From the NCBI GenBank assembly GCA_023055355.1, contig JALJCS010000020.1, forward strand, positions 5,687,001 through 5,751,000: a stretch of 64,000 nucleotides of DNA. The letters are read 5' to 3'. Both the position numbers and the translations under genes were made by a program. Below the pieces are notes generated by a model that did no database searches, was not told the origin of the DNA, and saw only the letters and a list, made by a program, of their open reading frames with translations. Positions 52,446 through 64,000 of this stretch are shown here, one piece after another. Source of the stretch: Agelaius tricolor. Taxonomy: Eukaryota > Chordata > Aves > Passeriformes > Icteridae. Every line of letters begins with the position of its first letter. Position 1 is the first letter of the stretch.

Positions 52446-55400
52446 CCTGGCAATGGACAATGCTGGCTGGCACTGCTCTGCTGGGGGAGCAGCCTTCCCT
52501 GCCTCTTCCCAAATAGCCTCATGTTGCCTTTCATCCTTATATTTCTAACCACGTCCTAAAAACGTTCAGTCCCACTTTAGGAAAATATTCTGTTTCAGGG
52601 TAGCATTTAGATATTTATATGCTTTAAGTATCTTGGCAGATGAGATGTAAATTTGTGCTTTAGAGCACTTGACTGTCTTTGACACTCCCCTGAATTCCTT
52701 CCTGAGGAGCGGGGCTGCAAAGCACCCCCCAGGGAATGTCTGAGCAGCACCCTGACAGGGCAAAGGCTGCAGCCCCCAGCACCTGGCTTGTTCTCAGAGC
52801 TCCCTTCAACAGCAACTCCACCTCCAAAACCTCTTGGCAAGACAAAGGACTTGGTGCAGTCAGGCAGGAAACCTGCTGGAGAGGCTCTGTCCCAGAGCTG
52901 CTGGTTGTATAGGAGCCCCTTTATCCCTCTATAATGCATCAGGAAGGCTCTCTTGATGTTTTTTTAACTGCATATAGCAAAACAGATTTGGATTCTGTTT
53001 CTGTTTCAGCTGGTTCTAACACCATTCATCATTGCTGTATCTTAACAGGATCTTACTTTGATAATAGGACTCCAAGCAGTGATGAAATAAAGTGAGATTA
53101 AAATAATTACATAATAAAGTTCCAGATTAATCTGAAACTATGGTAAATCTTCCAGGGCTGTAGAAAGGCAATAGCTAAGCTGCATGGACTCAGTGTTCAG
53201 TGAATGACTGTGATAAAATGTGTTGATCCACATTATAGCTTTATGTCTGTTTAGGTATAATAACCATAACTACAGTTCAGCTGCAGTTTGGCACCTAAAA
53301 GAATCTTTGAATTTATAACTCATTGCATGTCTTTTGTTTGGCTTTTAAAATATCCAAATATTTGAAAAAAAAAGTTATAGAGGATTGGTATTGACTCAGC
53401 ACAGAGGCTGCTAAGCAAATGGGAAGGACAAAATCCTCTCGCCTGCTAGGAGCTCTTTGGTTGTCTTGATTCAGTGTGGGACCCCCTGCAATCCTGATTT
53501 CAGAGTGTAGCTGTAAAGCAGAGGGAGGTGGGAGGTCACAGGGCCCTGCTGGTGCTGAATCTGAGTCCCCTTTGGCCCATCTCCCACACACAGAGCTGGC
53601 AAACGTCAGCGATGGACAGACTGATGGACAGAGCTGTCTGTCATCCAGGCTCCCAGTCAGGTATGTGGGGGTAAGGTCAAATCCTTCTCCCCAGTGGAAC
53701 ATCCCTCTCCAAGGACCCTCAGAGATGCATTTCAGTCCTTCTGAATCAGCTGATGCTACAGAAGGAGACTTTGAATTTTGAACATGCAAGAGATTGCCCC
53801 TGTAGGCTTGAATTACTTGTAGAGTATAAATGATGCTGGAATGTTAATGCACATTCCAGAGGGGATGATAACTTCACTAAGTGCAGCCACGCTGCACCAC
53901 TGATGGATTCAGCCTGGGGTGCTTGCTGGCAAACACAGCACCATCCATCCCTGCTTATTCCCTCCAGTTTGTGTCCACCTGTGAGCCAGGAGCGCTCCAG
54001 AAGAGAGGCAGGGAGTGGGGAATAAAAAAGATCCGTCTGCATATTGGAAAGATAAATTGCTCCCTTGGAAAAAATGATCCTGGGCGTTGGCAAGTCACTG
54101 GTAAGCAGAGCAGCAGGCTGGAGCTGGAGAGGGTCCCTGGCTGAAGAGGGGATCAAGGCTGGGAGGCTGCTGGAGGCTGCTGGAAGCTGCTATCAGACAG
54201 AGCAGCAGGACCAGGCTCTGCAGTGATCCAGGACTAATCCTGACCCTGCCTGTGACAGGCCAGAGCAGCAGTGCTACAGCCTGGCTGGGAAGGGAAGCTT
54301 GATTTGCCTGGCAGAATGTGCATTTTAATTGCTCATTTTCTTGCCTTTTATATGTGATTTGGTTGTGAATTATGTTTTCTGCATTTGTAATTAGAGGGTA
54401 GAGCAGATGGCTGGGTTTTGTCTGAAGTGATGTAGCTGTTGAAGTAACTCACACTCCTGGCTGACAATTTCCCAGCCAGGGAGTGTTGGGAGATGAAGAT
54501 ACCCTGGGAGTGGCACGAAGGGAGCCCCACTTTCTAAATACTCTGGGACAGAGCTTTAAATTACAGAAACCTGCATTGCCCCACTGGAGTCAGCATCCAG
54601 GCTGGTTTGCACCACCTGTGAAACTGTTCACTGGGGAGGAGCTGCTTTTCACTTACACCTAGAAATGCCTGCAGATTTTGAAATGCTCTCAGATTGTGCC
54701 TGCAGTGAGCTCTGCTGTATTTATTGATGTGTGACACAGCCAGGCCACAGAGTGTCAGTGCAGTTTGCCTGTGGGTCTGAAAGGGGCTGGATGGTGAAAG
54801 CTGCACAGGGCGTGATAGAGCCCATGGGCATGGATGTTCCAGGAGGCAGAGGAGGAGGAGGATGGTGAGCTGGATCTGGGGCCTTTCCAGCCTTTCCAGC
54901 TTCACCCTCTGAGGCTTTGGCTGCCCACAGCCTGACACAGCCCCTCACTCAGCCACAGCCTGCTGGGACACGGGGTGCCAGCCGGGCATTCTGCACACCC
55001 ATCATCAGCTCATCCACAAGGGACAGACCTCCAGAGCCCTGGGAGATGCCCAGCTCTGCCTTGTCCTCCTCTCCTGCACTGGGAGGCAGTGTTTTGTCAT
55101 CCAAAACTTCCAAAAGTTACAAAGTTGAAATTTGGGAAAGATAACTTGGAAAGCTGTGGGAGTTCCCCCGAGGCTGACAGCACTCGGTGCCTCTCTGTGT
55201 CAACCACACACCTCATTCAGCAGCTTCCCACTTGGGTGGTGATTTGCAGTGAAATTGTTGGAGTAGAGTCCCAAAGCAGAGCAGATCCTGACTATACTTT
55301 TGAAAAAGAGAGAAAAGCCTTCCTAGAAAGTTGCCTAAATAGATTTTAACCTTTCATCCATGTCTTTTATCAGGTACAAGCTTTCAGTGATAGGCCAGCA

Positions 55401-56880
55401 GGCAGAGCTGAGAGCTCAGCTAACAAACAGCTCTCAAAAAAAACCTGTTCTGCCACCTTCCAGCCTCTCACCTGGGGAAGATGAGGTGTTTCCCATCCCA
55501 CTGCCTCTCTCCATGCAGTCAGAGCTTCTGCTTCCCTCCAGAAATCCTTAGCACGGTGTGAGTCTGCCTGACAAGGCCCAGGAAATGCTGACATTCAGTT
55601 CCTTCCTGAAGGACATTTGTTTGTGACATTTATTTGTGACAAATGGAGGACATGTGGAGTGTCACCCACACTGGCCCTGGGGAGCACACACTGAAATGCT
55701 GGTGGGTGAACATCTCACAGCCCTGCCTGTCCCACTGTGTAGGAACTCCTTGTGCAGTGCAATTTAAGGTGAACTTCAGGCTCTGACTCCATAAATCCCT
55801 GAGGATCTGGGTTGCTCCACAGAAGCACCAGAACCATCTTGGTGCATCCTGACCTGCTTGCATCTCTAACCTGGAACCTGCCCCTCACTCCAGAGGCAGA
55901 GCTGATGCACAAAGGAGCACTGAGAAGGTCCCATCATAAATCAAACCTACTTATAGGGGTGTATGCCTGCTCTGGCAGGGCTCTGGGAGGAGGGGTGGGA
56001 GGTTTCAGAGGGAGTTTGCTGGCTCTGGTGGCTGCAGATGGTCTGATGGCATCCTTCATCTCCTGGAGGGATGCAGTCACCTGTTCTCTCTGGCTGGAAC
56101 TTGTAAACACTCACAGATTTTTATTTTTACTCCTTAATACAGCAGCACTGTGAGCTCTTCCATTTGTAAAATCTACCTGAAGAGAAAAAAAGGGAATATA
56201 TTTAAAAATGCACTCTCAGGCACACACATATCATTTAAGACAACAAATAACTAGGAAAGAAGAGGCAGTAGTAATTCACTCTCGTTTTTCCTCTGATGTT
56301 TTTAAATGCCTCAAGTTTTCCTCTTATGGTTTATGATGCTATCGTGCTCCTATCTAAACTACCACCTTAAAATACATTCTACATGGTTATTTTCTCCATA
56401 AAATCCTGACAATAATAATTTCCCCTGTACTCCTACTTGCACTGTAATTTTGGATCTGCCAAGCCATCCACACCTATTTGATGGCCAGCAAATTGCAGCC
56501 TTGCAGGAATCTGCTCTCCCCACCACCCCTCGTGGGTCACACTGCACCCCTCTGGGGACAAAGGAGCTGGCAGAGGTGGCCTTGGGTCTCCTCAGGTCAC
56601 CAGCAAGGGCTGGAGGATGACAAGAGGCTCATTTAATGAATTTTGTCCTTTCAGTATCAGTGGTGCTGCCCTGGGCCAGCTCATGCTGGTGACCTTGGGC
56701 AGGGCCTGGCTGACGCTGGTGTGGTGGCACATGCCAGCTGTGCCACCTGATCCCAAGCGTCCCTCGGGCTGTTTTCCAGCCCACAGGGCTGCCAGATGTG
56801 TCCTGCTGGAGCTGCAGCAGCAGCAGTGCCTGGCCAGGCTGGTTCCTGCCCTGCTCCAGCTGTTCCAGCTGTCAGTGCAC
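52446..56880. other. Intergenic, no gene recognised
   Basis: Mixed-composition sequence with scattered frames of 60-158 codons, none with recognisable protein similarity or paired splice sites. A downstream neighbour such as GALNT9, expected from human order, is not seen on either strand. Confidence 0.55.
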
Positions 56881-56942
56881 TGATCCCTGGGCAGGGGCTT
56901 GGGCCAGAACTGCCTGGGCAGCACTGGGCTGGGGCTGCAATA

Positions 56943-57183
56943 GGAACATTTAATGCAGCTGTGCCCTCCTGAGAGCCCTCTGTGCCTGGGCAGGGGCTGC
57001 AAGAGGAACATTTAATGCAGCTGTGCCCTCCTGAGAGCTCTCTGTGCCTGGGCAGGGGCTGCAAGAGGAACATTTAATGCAGCTGTGCCCTCCTGAGAGC
57101 CCTCTGTGCCTGGCAGGGCTGGGCTGGGGCTGCAAGAGGAACATTTAATGCAGCTGTGCCCTCCTGAGAGCCCTCTGTGCCCA
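56943..57183 (+). repeat. 62-bp tandem repeat, four copies
   Basis: Copies start at GGAACATTTAATGCAGCTGT at 56943, 57005, 57067 and 57138. The first three steps are 62, 62 and 71 bases; the last has a 9-base addition. A diverged fifth copy lies at 58124, beyond LTR-derived sequence. Confidence 0.95.
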
Positions 57184-57185
57184 GG

Positions 57186-58123
57186 ATGTGTGTGGGAATC
57201 TACAGAATCAGAGGGTTTTGAGAAAGCTGCAAAAGGGAAGCTTCAGAGACAGCAGAGCAGTGATTAGAGCTAAGCAGTAGCCATGGGATTGGTCAGCAGA
57301 AAAATTATGTAGAATGTAGAAAAGCAAGGACAAACAGAACAAATGGTCTGTGCATTAACACTTGGCTAGAATAACTCTTTAAGCTACAGAAAAGTTTATC
57401 TAGCAGGATATTAAGAAGTTTTAAGCTTAATAATGGAGCTCTGTGCATTGTGTTTTAAGGCTTACAAGCAGGTATTGTATTCAAAATAAGGAAGCATTGT
57501 TTTAACCAAAGGTACATGTGCTTATAGTTGTTGGACAGAACTACTGTCAATGTGCTTTTGCTTTGTGTGATTGGTTAAAAAACTTTTAAAGTGAGTTGTA
57601 ACATTAAATTCATAGTCTGCTGCCTGGGATGTGATGATGGCATCTTCCCATTGTCATCACCATGTAATGAGACTGATGCTGGAAAATAAAACAGCTCAAG
57701 GCACAGGGTGAAAAAAATAGGTTTTTGGGGTTTTTAGAATGGGGGTTCAGGAGGCAAGGTGGAGGAATCTGGGTGTGTCCAGCCTTTCTCCTTCTTCTTC
57801 TTGGCCTCCATCTTCTGGGTGATGGTGGCACTTTTGGATTGGTTTAAGGTAGAAGCTCACTGTCTAACACAGGTGATGGGTATTTGGAAGTTATGGTAAA
57901 TAATGTACAGGTAGTTTTTAGTATAAAAAATAACACCCCCTCTGAGGTGGGCAGTGTGCCTCAACCCAGCCTGCCAGACAGACCTCAGCAGGCCAGAGAA
58001 AGAATTTTATAGATAAGAAACAATAAACAAGCTTGAGAAAAAGAATAGAAGAATTCTGACTGCTGGGAAAAGAGACTTTGTGACACATCTTGGGGTGTCA
58101 GACCAGCAGAATCCCAAGACAGC
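57186..58123 (+). mobile_element. LTR-derived sequence of avian endogenous retroviruses
   Basis: The block starts TGTGTGGGAATCTACAG and holds AATAAA at about 57686. A second LTR-like part follows, with cttcttcttggcctccat, a gtataaaaaat TATA-like stretch and aagaaacaataaac near 58020. I recognise both as passerine LTR types, but exact borders are uncertain. No retroviral gene is present. It separates the fourth and fifth copies of the 62-bp repeat. Confidence 0.7.
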
Positions 58124-58170
58124 AGGAACATTTAATTCAGCTGTGCCCTCCTGAGAGCCTCCTGTGCCTG
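58124..58170 (+). repeat. Fifth, separated copy of the 62-bp repeat
   Basis: GGAACATTTAATTCAGCTGT and the following cctcctgagagcc match the unit of the array ending at 57183, with a few changes. It is about 940 bases away from the rest. Confidence 0.85.
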
Positions 58171-58214
58171 AGCCCCCAGTGCGTGCCCAGAGCCCTCTCT
58201 GAGCACTCCATCCC

Positions 58215-58660
58215 AGCTGGACCAGGGTAGGAATGTGTCTTCTGTTGACAAAACTCTCTTTTGTCTCCTTAAAAAGGAAATAAGCTTAGAAGTTTCTCTT
58301 TTTGATTATGTTGAAAAGGGATTTTATAAGCTTAAGGGACTTCACCTCAAACTTAAGGATAACTAATTGGGCAAGAGCTAAAAAGTCTCACCTGGGCAAT
58401 TTACTAGAAAAAGAAGAGAACAAAGAAACTAATCACTTTTGTGAAGAGTTTTACTAAGAGTAAAGGGGATTCTTGTACCTAAATCAGTTTTTCTCTGTAA
58501 AGAGTTTGTTATTTTGCCTTTTATTAAAACCTTTTTGTTTCTAACACTGCAACAGAAGCTATTTTGCCAATGCTTTCAAAGGTAGCTAAGCTATCCTGAG
58601 TGAAAAATGGCCTCCAAAAACTTACGAGACCTGACTTGAGGTAACTCCTATTTCTGACCA
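58215..58660 (+). mobile_element. Probable further LTR-derived segment
   Basis: Sequence from gtgtcttctgttgacaaaac through ttattaaaacctttttgtttctaacactgca and ggcctccaaaaacttacgag looks like another avian LTR, with an ATTAAA near its end. Borders and family are uncertain. Confidence 0.45.
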
Positions 58661-59401
58661 GAGGGTGGAATGCAGACCTTGAGGAGGAGCAGGTTGGTAC
58701 CCAATGTCCTGGAATTTGTGCTTAGCAAAACCAGAGGTTTTTTGGAGCAAAATTCATCATTTGTTGTAGCCTGGTGGATGTTTTTTTCTATACCTTTGGA
58801 AAGAACTGCCACATTAACCCTGTCCTGGTTAGATTTGAAGCAAAGGCTTTGCTCTCAGTTACTCATTTTTAGTGTTCCCAACTCATTTGAAGCAAGGAAA
58901 GAAACCCTGGGAGTGTTGCCAAAGCATGAGAACATCCTCTCAGAGCCTGACACAGCTCCTGCATGATATCATTTCTCCTCTAGCTTGTTTCAGCTCGTCT
59001 GAGATAAGGGTAAGATTATTTTTTTTTTTTTAGGTCGTTTGTTTGTTTAGATTTCATTTTGATTTTTGAACTTTCAGCTCACTGCATGGAACATTTTGGG
59101 ATCATCTGAGGTTCTGTCTGGTCTTATCTCCAAAGCACACTGCTGAAAACCATCAGGGAGTGGGTCTGGCTTAAGCAGGAATTAAGTGGCTCTCTGGATT
59201 TTGAGATAGAAAAAGCATGGTGTCCTGCTGCTTGCATGTATCATTTGTAACTTTTTGTCCAAAAGTTGCTTCACTCTAGTCCAGGGCAAGCAGAAATTCA
59301 TCTGCTTCATTCAAAAGCTTTCCATGTAGGCCAGATATTTGCTGTGTGTGCAGTGGCACCCTGCATCCGTGCACTTGCCCAACAATTGTTATGAATATCG
59401 T

Positions 59402-59404
<3 letters not shown>
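58661..59404. other. Intergenic, nothing recognised
   Basis: Mixed sequence without recognised gene or repeat, apart from a short poly(T) run near 59018-59032. Confidence 0.55.

Positions 59405-59432
<28 letters not shown>
59405..59432 (+). repeat. (AAT)n microsatellite
   Basis: About nine perfect ATA/AAT units in a row. Confidence 0.95.
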
Positions 59433-59992
59433 ATTGCAAAACAGCTCACAGGAGCAGGGCAAAGTTCAAGGGCACCTGTTGAGAAGGATAATGGGCATCC
59501 TTCTCAACAGAGAAGGATGTTTGGAGCATCATGTGGGGATCTGTGTGTTCAAGCTGCTGCTTTGTCTCAGATTAACCTCACTTGTGCTTGCAGAACTGAA
59601 CTGAGCCAGGCTTTCTGCCTCATTTTGCCCTTGGAATGCTGATCCAGGGAGGAAATGTGCCTGCTCCAGGCTTTGGACCATGCTCTGCTCCTGGAGGTTC
59701 CTCATTCCTGCTCTTTCTGGGACAAGCTATCCATCATCCCACAGGACCCTGTCACTTTTCCCCTTCCTTCTATTTGTTTTCAGAAAGAAGTGTTCCAATA
59801 ATAGCTAAATCACACACCAGTGAAGTTTATCAGTACTTTAGAAGAGATATTAGCAACATATTTGCTAAAAAGTCAGTGAGGGGAAGTATATTAGCTCATG
59901 AATAAAAGTGTGTATTTTTTTCCCTTTTACTGCCTAGTTAGTTCTTAAATTTCTCTTAAAATTAAGTTGACACAGAAGAGCAGAGACACCCA

Positions 59993-60395
59993 GTTTCTTT
60001 TTTTTCCCTCTTTCCCTTTATTCTATATATATAAAGTTTATATATATATAGATAGATAGATTAAGGAGATATAAAAATATGCAGTATTTATATATAATAT
60101 AAAATATTATATATTATAATATAAATATTATATTATATAATAATATGGTAATTATAATAATATAATAATATTTTTATTATTATATATAAATATATATTAT
60201 ATATATTGTTATAGGTAATATAAAATAATATATAAATATAAAATTAATAAAAATTACCCATTTAAAATATAAATATACAAAATAGGTAATATTTATATAG
60301 AGATATACTGTATATAATAATACAATAAAATACTATGAATATAAAGATAATATATAAATATTAATATAATAACATAATATATATTAAGAATAAGA
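59993..60395. repeat. AT-rich low-complexity tract
   Basis: Around 400 bases of tata, ataat and aaata words with almost no G or C, following a pyrimidine run (ttctttttttttccctctttccc). Confidence 0.93.
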
Positions 60396-63058
60396 GCAAA
60401 ATTATCATCTTATTCTAATCAAAGATAATTTTCTGAGGAAGTGGTGCATTCTTATCCTAGGAGTGTAAATCCAAATACCAGCACAGAAGTAGAACTAACA
60501 GAAAAAAAAAAATAGCATATTTGGGGTTTTTTGTTGCTTTTTCCTTTTTTTTTTTTTTTTTAGCATGGCAGTAGCATCTGCACTTAATTTTTCTGCTATG
60601 AACATTTGTACTTGCCACTATTTAACAAGATTATTAGCAATGAAAAACGTGAATTAAAAAGAAATACAATGCAATTATCTCATTCTCTCTGTAATGATAT
60701 GGCTTGAGGAGTTCCCCATGCAGTGCTCATTTCACAAACTAATTATAGCGACTGCATTATGAGCTGCACTGTTGGTGTCTGCTGGCTGCACATGCAGCAG
60801 ATGATGTGGTTGCTCCATGCTGGAGCTGCTCTGGGAGACAGATCTGCACTAAGGGGGAGAGCAGCAGCCACACAGGCAGTGAGGGCTGCTCCAGTGGCAG
60901 ATATTTTCCAAGAGTATTGTCATGACAACTGAGCCAAGGAATTCCTTTTCCTGCCTCTGGTCTGGCTGTTGTGAGGTGAGAATGGAACCGTGGCACTCAA
61001 TTTCTGTTTAATTCCTGTCCCTGCTGTGGATGTGCCCCATTTCACGCCCTGCACTTGCTCCAGGTGCTGCCAACGTGGGCACTTGGCACCTTCCTGTGTC
61101 TGAGCAGGTTCCTCCAAACAGTTTGGAGGGCACAATCAGCCTGCCTGTGCTTGTTTGATTTATGATGGTTTTTTCCCTCCCCACAGAAGTGTCCAGGCAC
61201 AGCTTTGGGTGTGGGATGGGCAGGGCTGTGCTGAGGGTGCTGCTGGAGCAGTGTGGGTGCTGCAGGAGCAGGAGCAGGTCACACTGACACAGGAGCACTG
61301 TCACACTGTCTGTGCAGGAGCCAGGGACAAACCAGAGCCTGCCTGTCACTCCAGGGCCACTGAAGCACCCTGGCACCTGTGCTGAGTAACCCTGGAGCTG
61401 GAAGGGAGATGTCCAGACTGATTTGAGAGCTTTTATTTGTGCCAGCATGCCCCTGTGGCATCGCTCTGCAGCATCATCCTTGCCCACAGGCACCCTGTGT
61501 ACTCCAGCTCCTTTTTAAAGTGTTTGTACTCTGTCTCCTTTTTAAAGTGTTTGCTTATTTGTTTATTTCAATTTAATCTGAGGCTTCATCCTGCTCAGCT
61601 GGCAGGGCAGGGCAGCCTTTGCTCCCCTGGGGTTTTGCTGACGTGTGCTGGGGCTGTTTTTGGCTCACAGCATCCCAGTGACCACAGCAACCACCAGAGC
61701 TTCTGCTGTGCCAGCTGCACTGCCAGCTCTGCATGGCACTGAGCTGCCTGCCTGAACTTCACTGTGCAATAACAAAGGGCCATTTACAGAAAGGGACCTT
61801 GCTTACAGAAGCAAAAAACAAGGTAGACATACATAGTAGTCAATCCTCCCAAACTCAGAATTCAGGAGCAGGAGGTGTTTGCAGCTCCTGTTGCTTTGGT
61901 GGCTGGGGGAGGCACCTCTTCAGATCTCTGCTCCTTGCTGCTACATCAGGACCTTTTGTTCTCCAGGTGTATTGAAGCTCTCAGAGTTTGTTTGCTCTGA
62001 GCATTTTGCTCCAACCCTCAGAGGGATCAGGAGCTTTGAATGTCTGCAGGGACCAACACGGTATACACCTTGGAAAGGCAAGGAAGAATGAGGCAGAAAA
62101 TGTCTTTCTTAGCCTGGGAAAACGACTGGATGGCTGAAAGGGCAGAGCATGAGCCCCAGCACAAAGAGAGAGAAGGAGCAGCCTGTGCCCCTGGCCCTGC
62201 TGCTGGGAGAGGTGCCCTGGGAGCCCCTTTGATCCAGCAGCCCCGAGCCAGACACCCCAAAGGCACCACAGCATCCTCAGCTTTGGGGAAGCTTTGTCAA
62301 AGCTCACGTGTGCAGGCAGATGCAGGGCAAACCCAAAGAACCAGGTGACAGAGGCACAGAGCCCCTGCCCCTGGTGGGGCGTTCTTCAGGCTGTGCTGCT
62401 TTCATCCTGCAGTCACTGCTCTAAACAACCTCGAGCTCCTTCCAGGCTGTGGCTCACCTCTGCCAACACCCTCCTGGGAAAATCCACAATTACTGCAGCT
62501 CCTCTTTCCATGAAATGTATCCACGTTCCCAGTCTGATACACAATGGTCTAATTTTACTCTTTTAAACTTATCTTTGTTTTTAAAATAAAAATTAACTTG
62601 CTGCTCATCTTTCATTTCCTTTTCATGCTCTGAGCAGTGAGTAATTAGAGCTGCATCACACTGGAGAAATTACAACAATATGATGTTTCTACAGTTAAAT
62701 CTGCATAAGTATAATATCTTTGAAAAATAACAAGCTGCTCTAAGGGAAATTAATGATCCCACTGGGACTGTCATTATTCTGAAGCAAAAGCTCTCAGTTT
62801 TCTTTGCCCACTTTCATATTGGGCATTTCTTTCATTTTAAGTACTGGCCACATATTGCATCCCTTTTCACTGTGACTGGAACATAAATAACAACATGTTT
62901 AAAGCAGTGTAGAGTCTGTCTCGGAACCTATTACAGCTATCACAAGAATATTAAACAACTTCAAAATTAAGTCAAAGTGCATTTTGCAAATCTGTGTTGG
63001 TGGCTATATATCATTACTGTTCATCAAGCCAGTTCAGCTTCATTTTCCTTGGCTATAT
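60396..63058. other. Intergenic, no gene recognised
   Basis: No exon or RNA gene supported. GC-richer stretches (about 61000-62450) give frames up to 161 codons on the minus strand, but their translations are not protein-like. A poly(T) run lies near 60542-60562. Confidence 0.55.
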
Positions 63059-63083
63059 ATTTTTTTTTTTTTTTTTTTTTTTT
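63059..63083 (+). repeat. Poly(T) tract
   Basis: A run of about 24 T follows ggctatatat. It might be the poly(A) tail of a minus-strand retrocopy, but no element body is recognised. Confidence 0.9.
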
Positions 63084-64000
63084 GTGATTTGCCGCTTCTT
63101 TGAGGAACATGACTCCATTTATCATAATAAGCATTTATTATCATCATATTCTCTACCCAGGCACAAGCACTGTATTTAAGAGAGAATTTTCTCCAAAGGG
63201 GATGGTGCTGCTGTACTTGGTGTATCCCTGGATTTGAGAATCCCCCTCTCCACAACACCTATTATCAAGTCCTGCATGTGACTGCAATAGCTTTTGCAGT
63301 CAAGGTGAATTACAAGGATTCTTGCTGAATCCCTGACAGATACAAATACCTAGTTATCCTTGGCTTTCCTGCTGAACCTAATCAAAGATATTGTTTATTA
63401 AAATCCTATTGTCTCCGTAGTGAGGAACAAGGACAAGCTGCTCTGGAGTGATTTAATACTTCCAGCAGTTCTGTGTAAAGATTTATTATGGCCAGGAGAA
63501 AGAGCAAACACAAAATGCTTGAGTCATTACTTTTAATTTGCCACTTCTTTAAAAATATGTATACACGAGGCTGAAACTTCTCTGCAGTTCAGTGTGATCT
63601 CTTATCAGCCAGGGGAACAGACCAAGGCACAAACCTTCACCCTTTCCTTCAAACAGAGGGAGGACATGAAGATTTAGCCTTGGATTTGAAAGCAAACCAC
63701 CATGCTTCTGCTTAGACTGGTGGTTTTTAGAGTTTTGAGAATCTTTAGAAGAAATTTATCAGTTTTAATGATTCAAACTAGCAGTTCAAACTCTCCAGGT
63801 GTGCCTGTGATTCTCCCTGAGGTGATCCATTGGAGGGGACCATGCTCCTGCAGAGGGGCTCAGCCCTGCAGTCAGCTCCTTGCCTCACACCCAGGGGACA
63901 GCAAAGACCCCTTTGTGCAGGGCCACAGAAACTGAACTCATTAAAAGTAAAAAACCCTTTTTTCCCCCAAGTACTGAGCTTTTCTCTGTGATTCAGTTTT
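63084..64000. other. Intergenic, nothing recognised
   Basis: Ordinary mixed-composition sequence to the window end, without repeats or exons that I can identify. Confidence 0.55.

Noticed and set aside
57610..57831. Minus-strand 73-codon frame in the LTR region
   Set aside because: It crosses LTR-type non-coding sequence and matches no retroviral protein.
61008..61493. Minus-strand 161-codon frame
   Set aside because: Low-complexity Cys/Ser-rich translation without a start context, partner exon or domain.
63059..63083. Poly(T) as the tail of a reverse-oriented retrocopy
   Set aside because: No retrocopied gene or LINE body was recognised beside it.
47483..64000. GALNT9, expected downstream by human gene order
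   Set aside because: I looked on both strands for its glycosyltransferase and lectin-domain sequences and saw none; it may lie beyond the window or only as introns here.

Overview
The window is vertebrate nuclear DNA, most likely from a songbird. Coding sequence is split into many short GT-AG exons in introns of about 0.1 to 2 kb. The proteins are close relatives of human EP400 and NOC4L. Introns and flanks carry solo LTRs of a type I associate with passerine birds, and short introns plus GC-rich minisatellites fit an avian microchromosome. Species and LTR family names are inference; the gene identities rest on many diagnostic motifs recalled from the human proteins.

Region 1 (1 to about 38,990, + strand) is the 3' five-sixths of EP400, the Snf2/INO80-family ATPase of the TIP60/NuA4 and SRCAP-like H2A.Z/H3.3 exchange machinery. 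I assembled 52 coding exons (274..36740). Every splice phase closes, giving 7,962 nt, or 2,653 codons plus a stop. The order is N-terminal Gln/Pro region, HSA domain, ATPase lobe 1, a roughly 495-residue insertion, ATPase lobe 2, acidic linker, SANT/Myb-like domain, and a long Gln-rich C-terminus. The 5' end of the gene lies outside the window. The 3' UTR runs to a poly(A) signal at 38967.

Region 2 (about 38,990 to 47,480, + strand) is a complete NOC4L gene. It has 15 exons, 1,533 nt and 510 aa, and encodes a nucleolar 40S-biogenesis factor. It starts in a CpG island that directly abuts the EP400 poly(A) signal. DDX51, which is head-to-head with NOC4L in human, is not between the two genes here.

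Region 3 (47,480 to 64,000) has no gene I can support. It holds a (GGAAA)n polypurine tract, an isolated CpG-rich block, a 12-copy ~20-bp minisatellite, a 62-bp tandem repeat interrupted by LTR-derived sequence, an AT-rich low-complexity tract and otherwise unremarkable intergenic DNA.

I found no clearly new biological system. The most useful leads are a solo LTR with a perfect 6-bp target duplication 12 bp from an EP400 splice donor, a cluster of perfect hairpins in one EP400 intron (one with H/ACA snoRNA-like geometry), the EP400/NOC4L end-to-promoter overlap, and the orphan CpG block in the gene desert.
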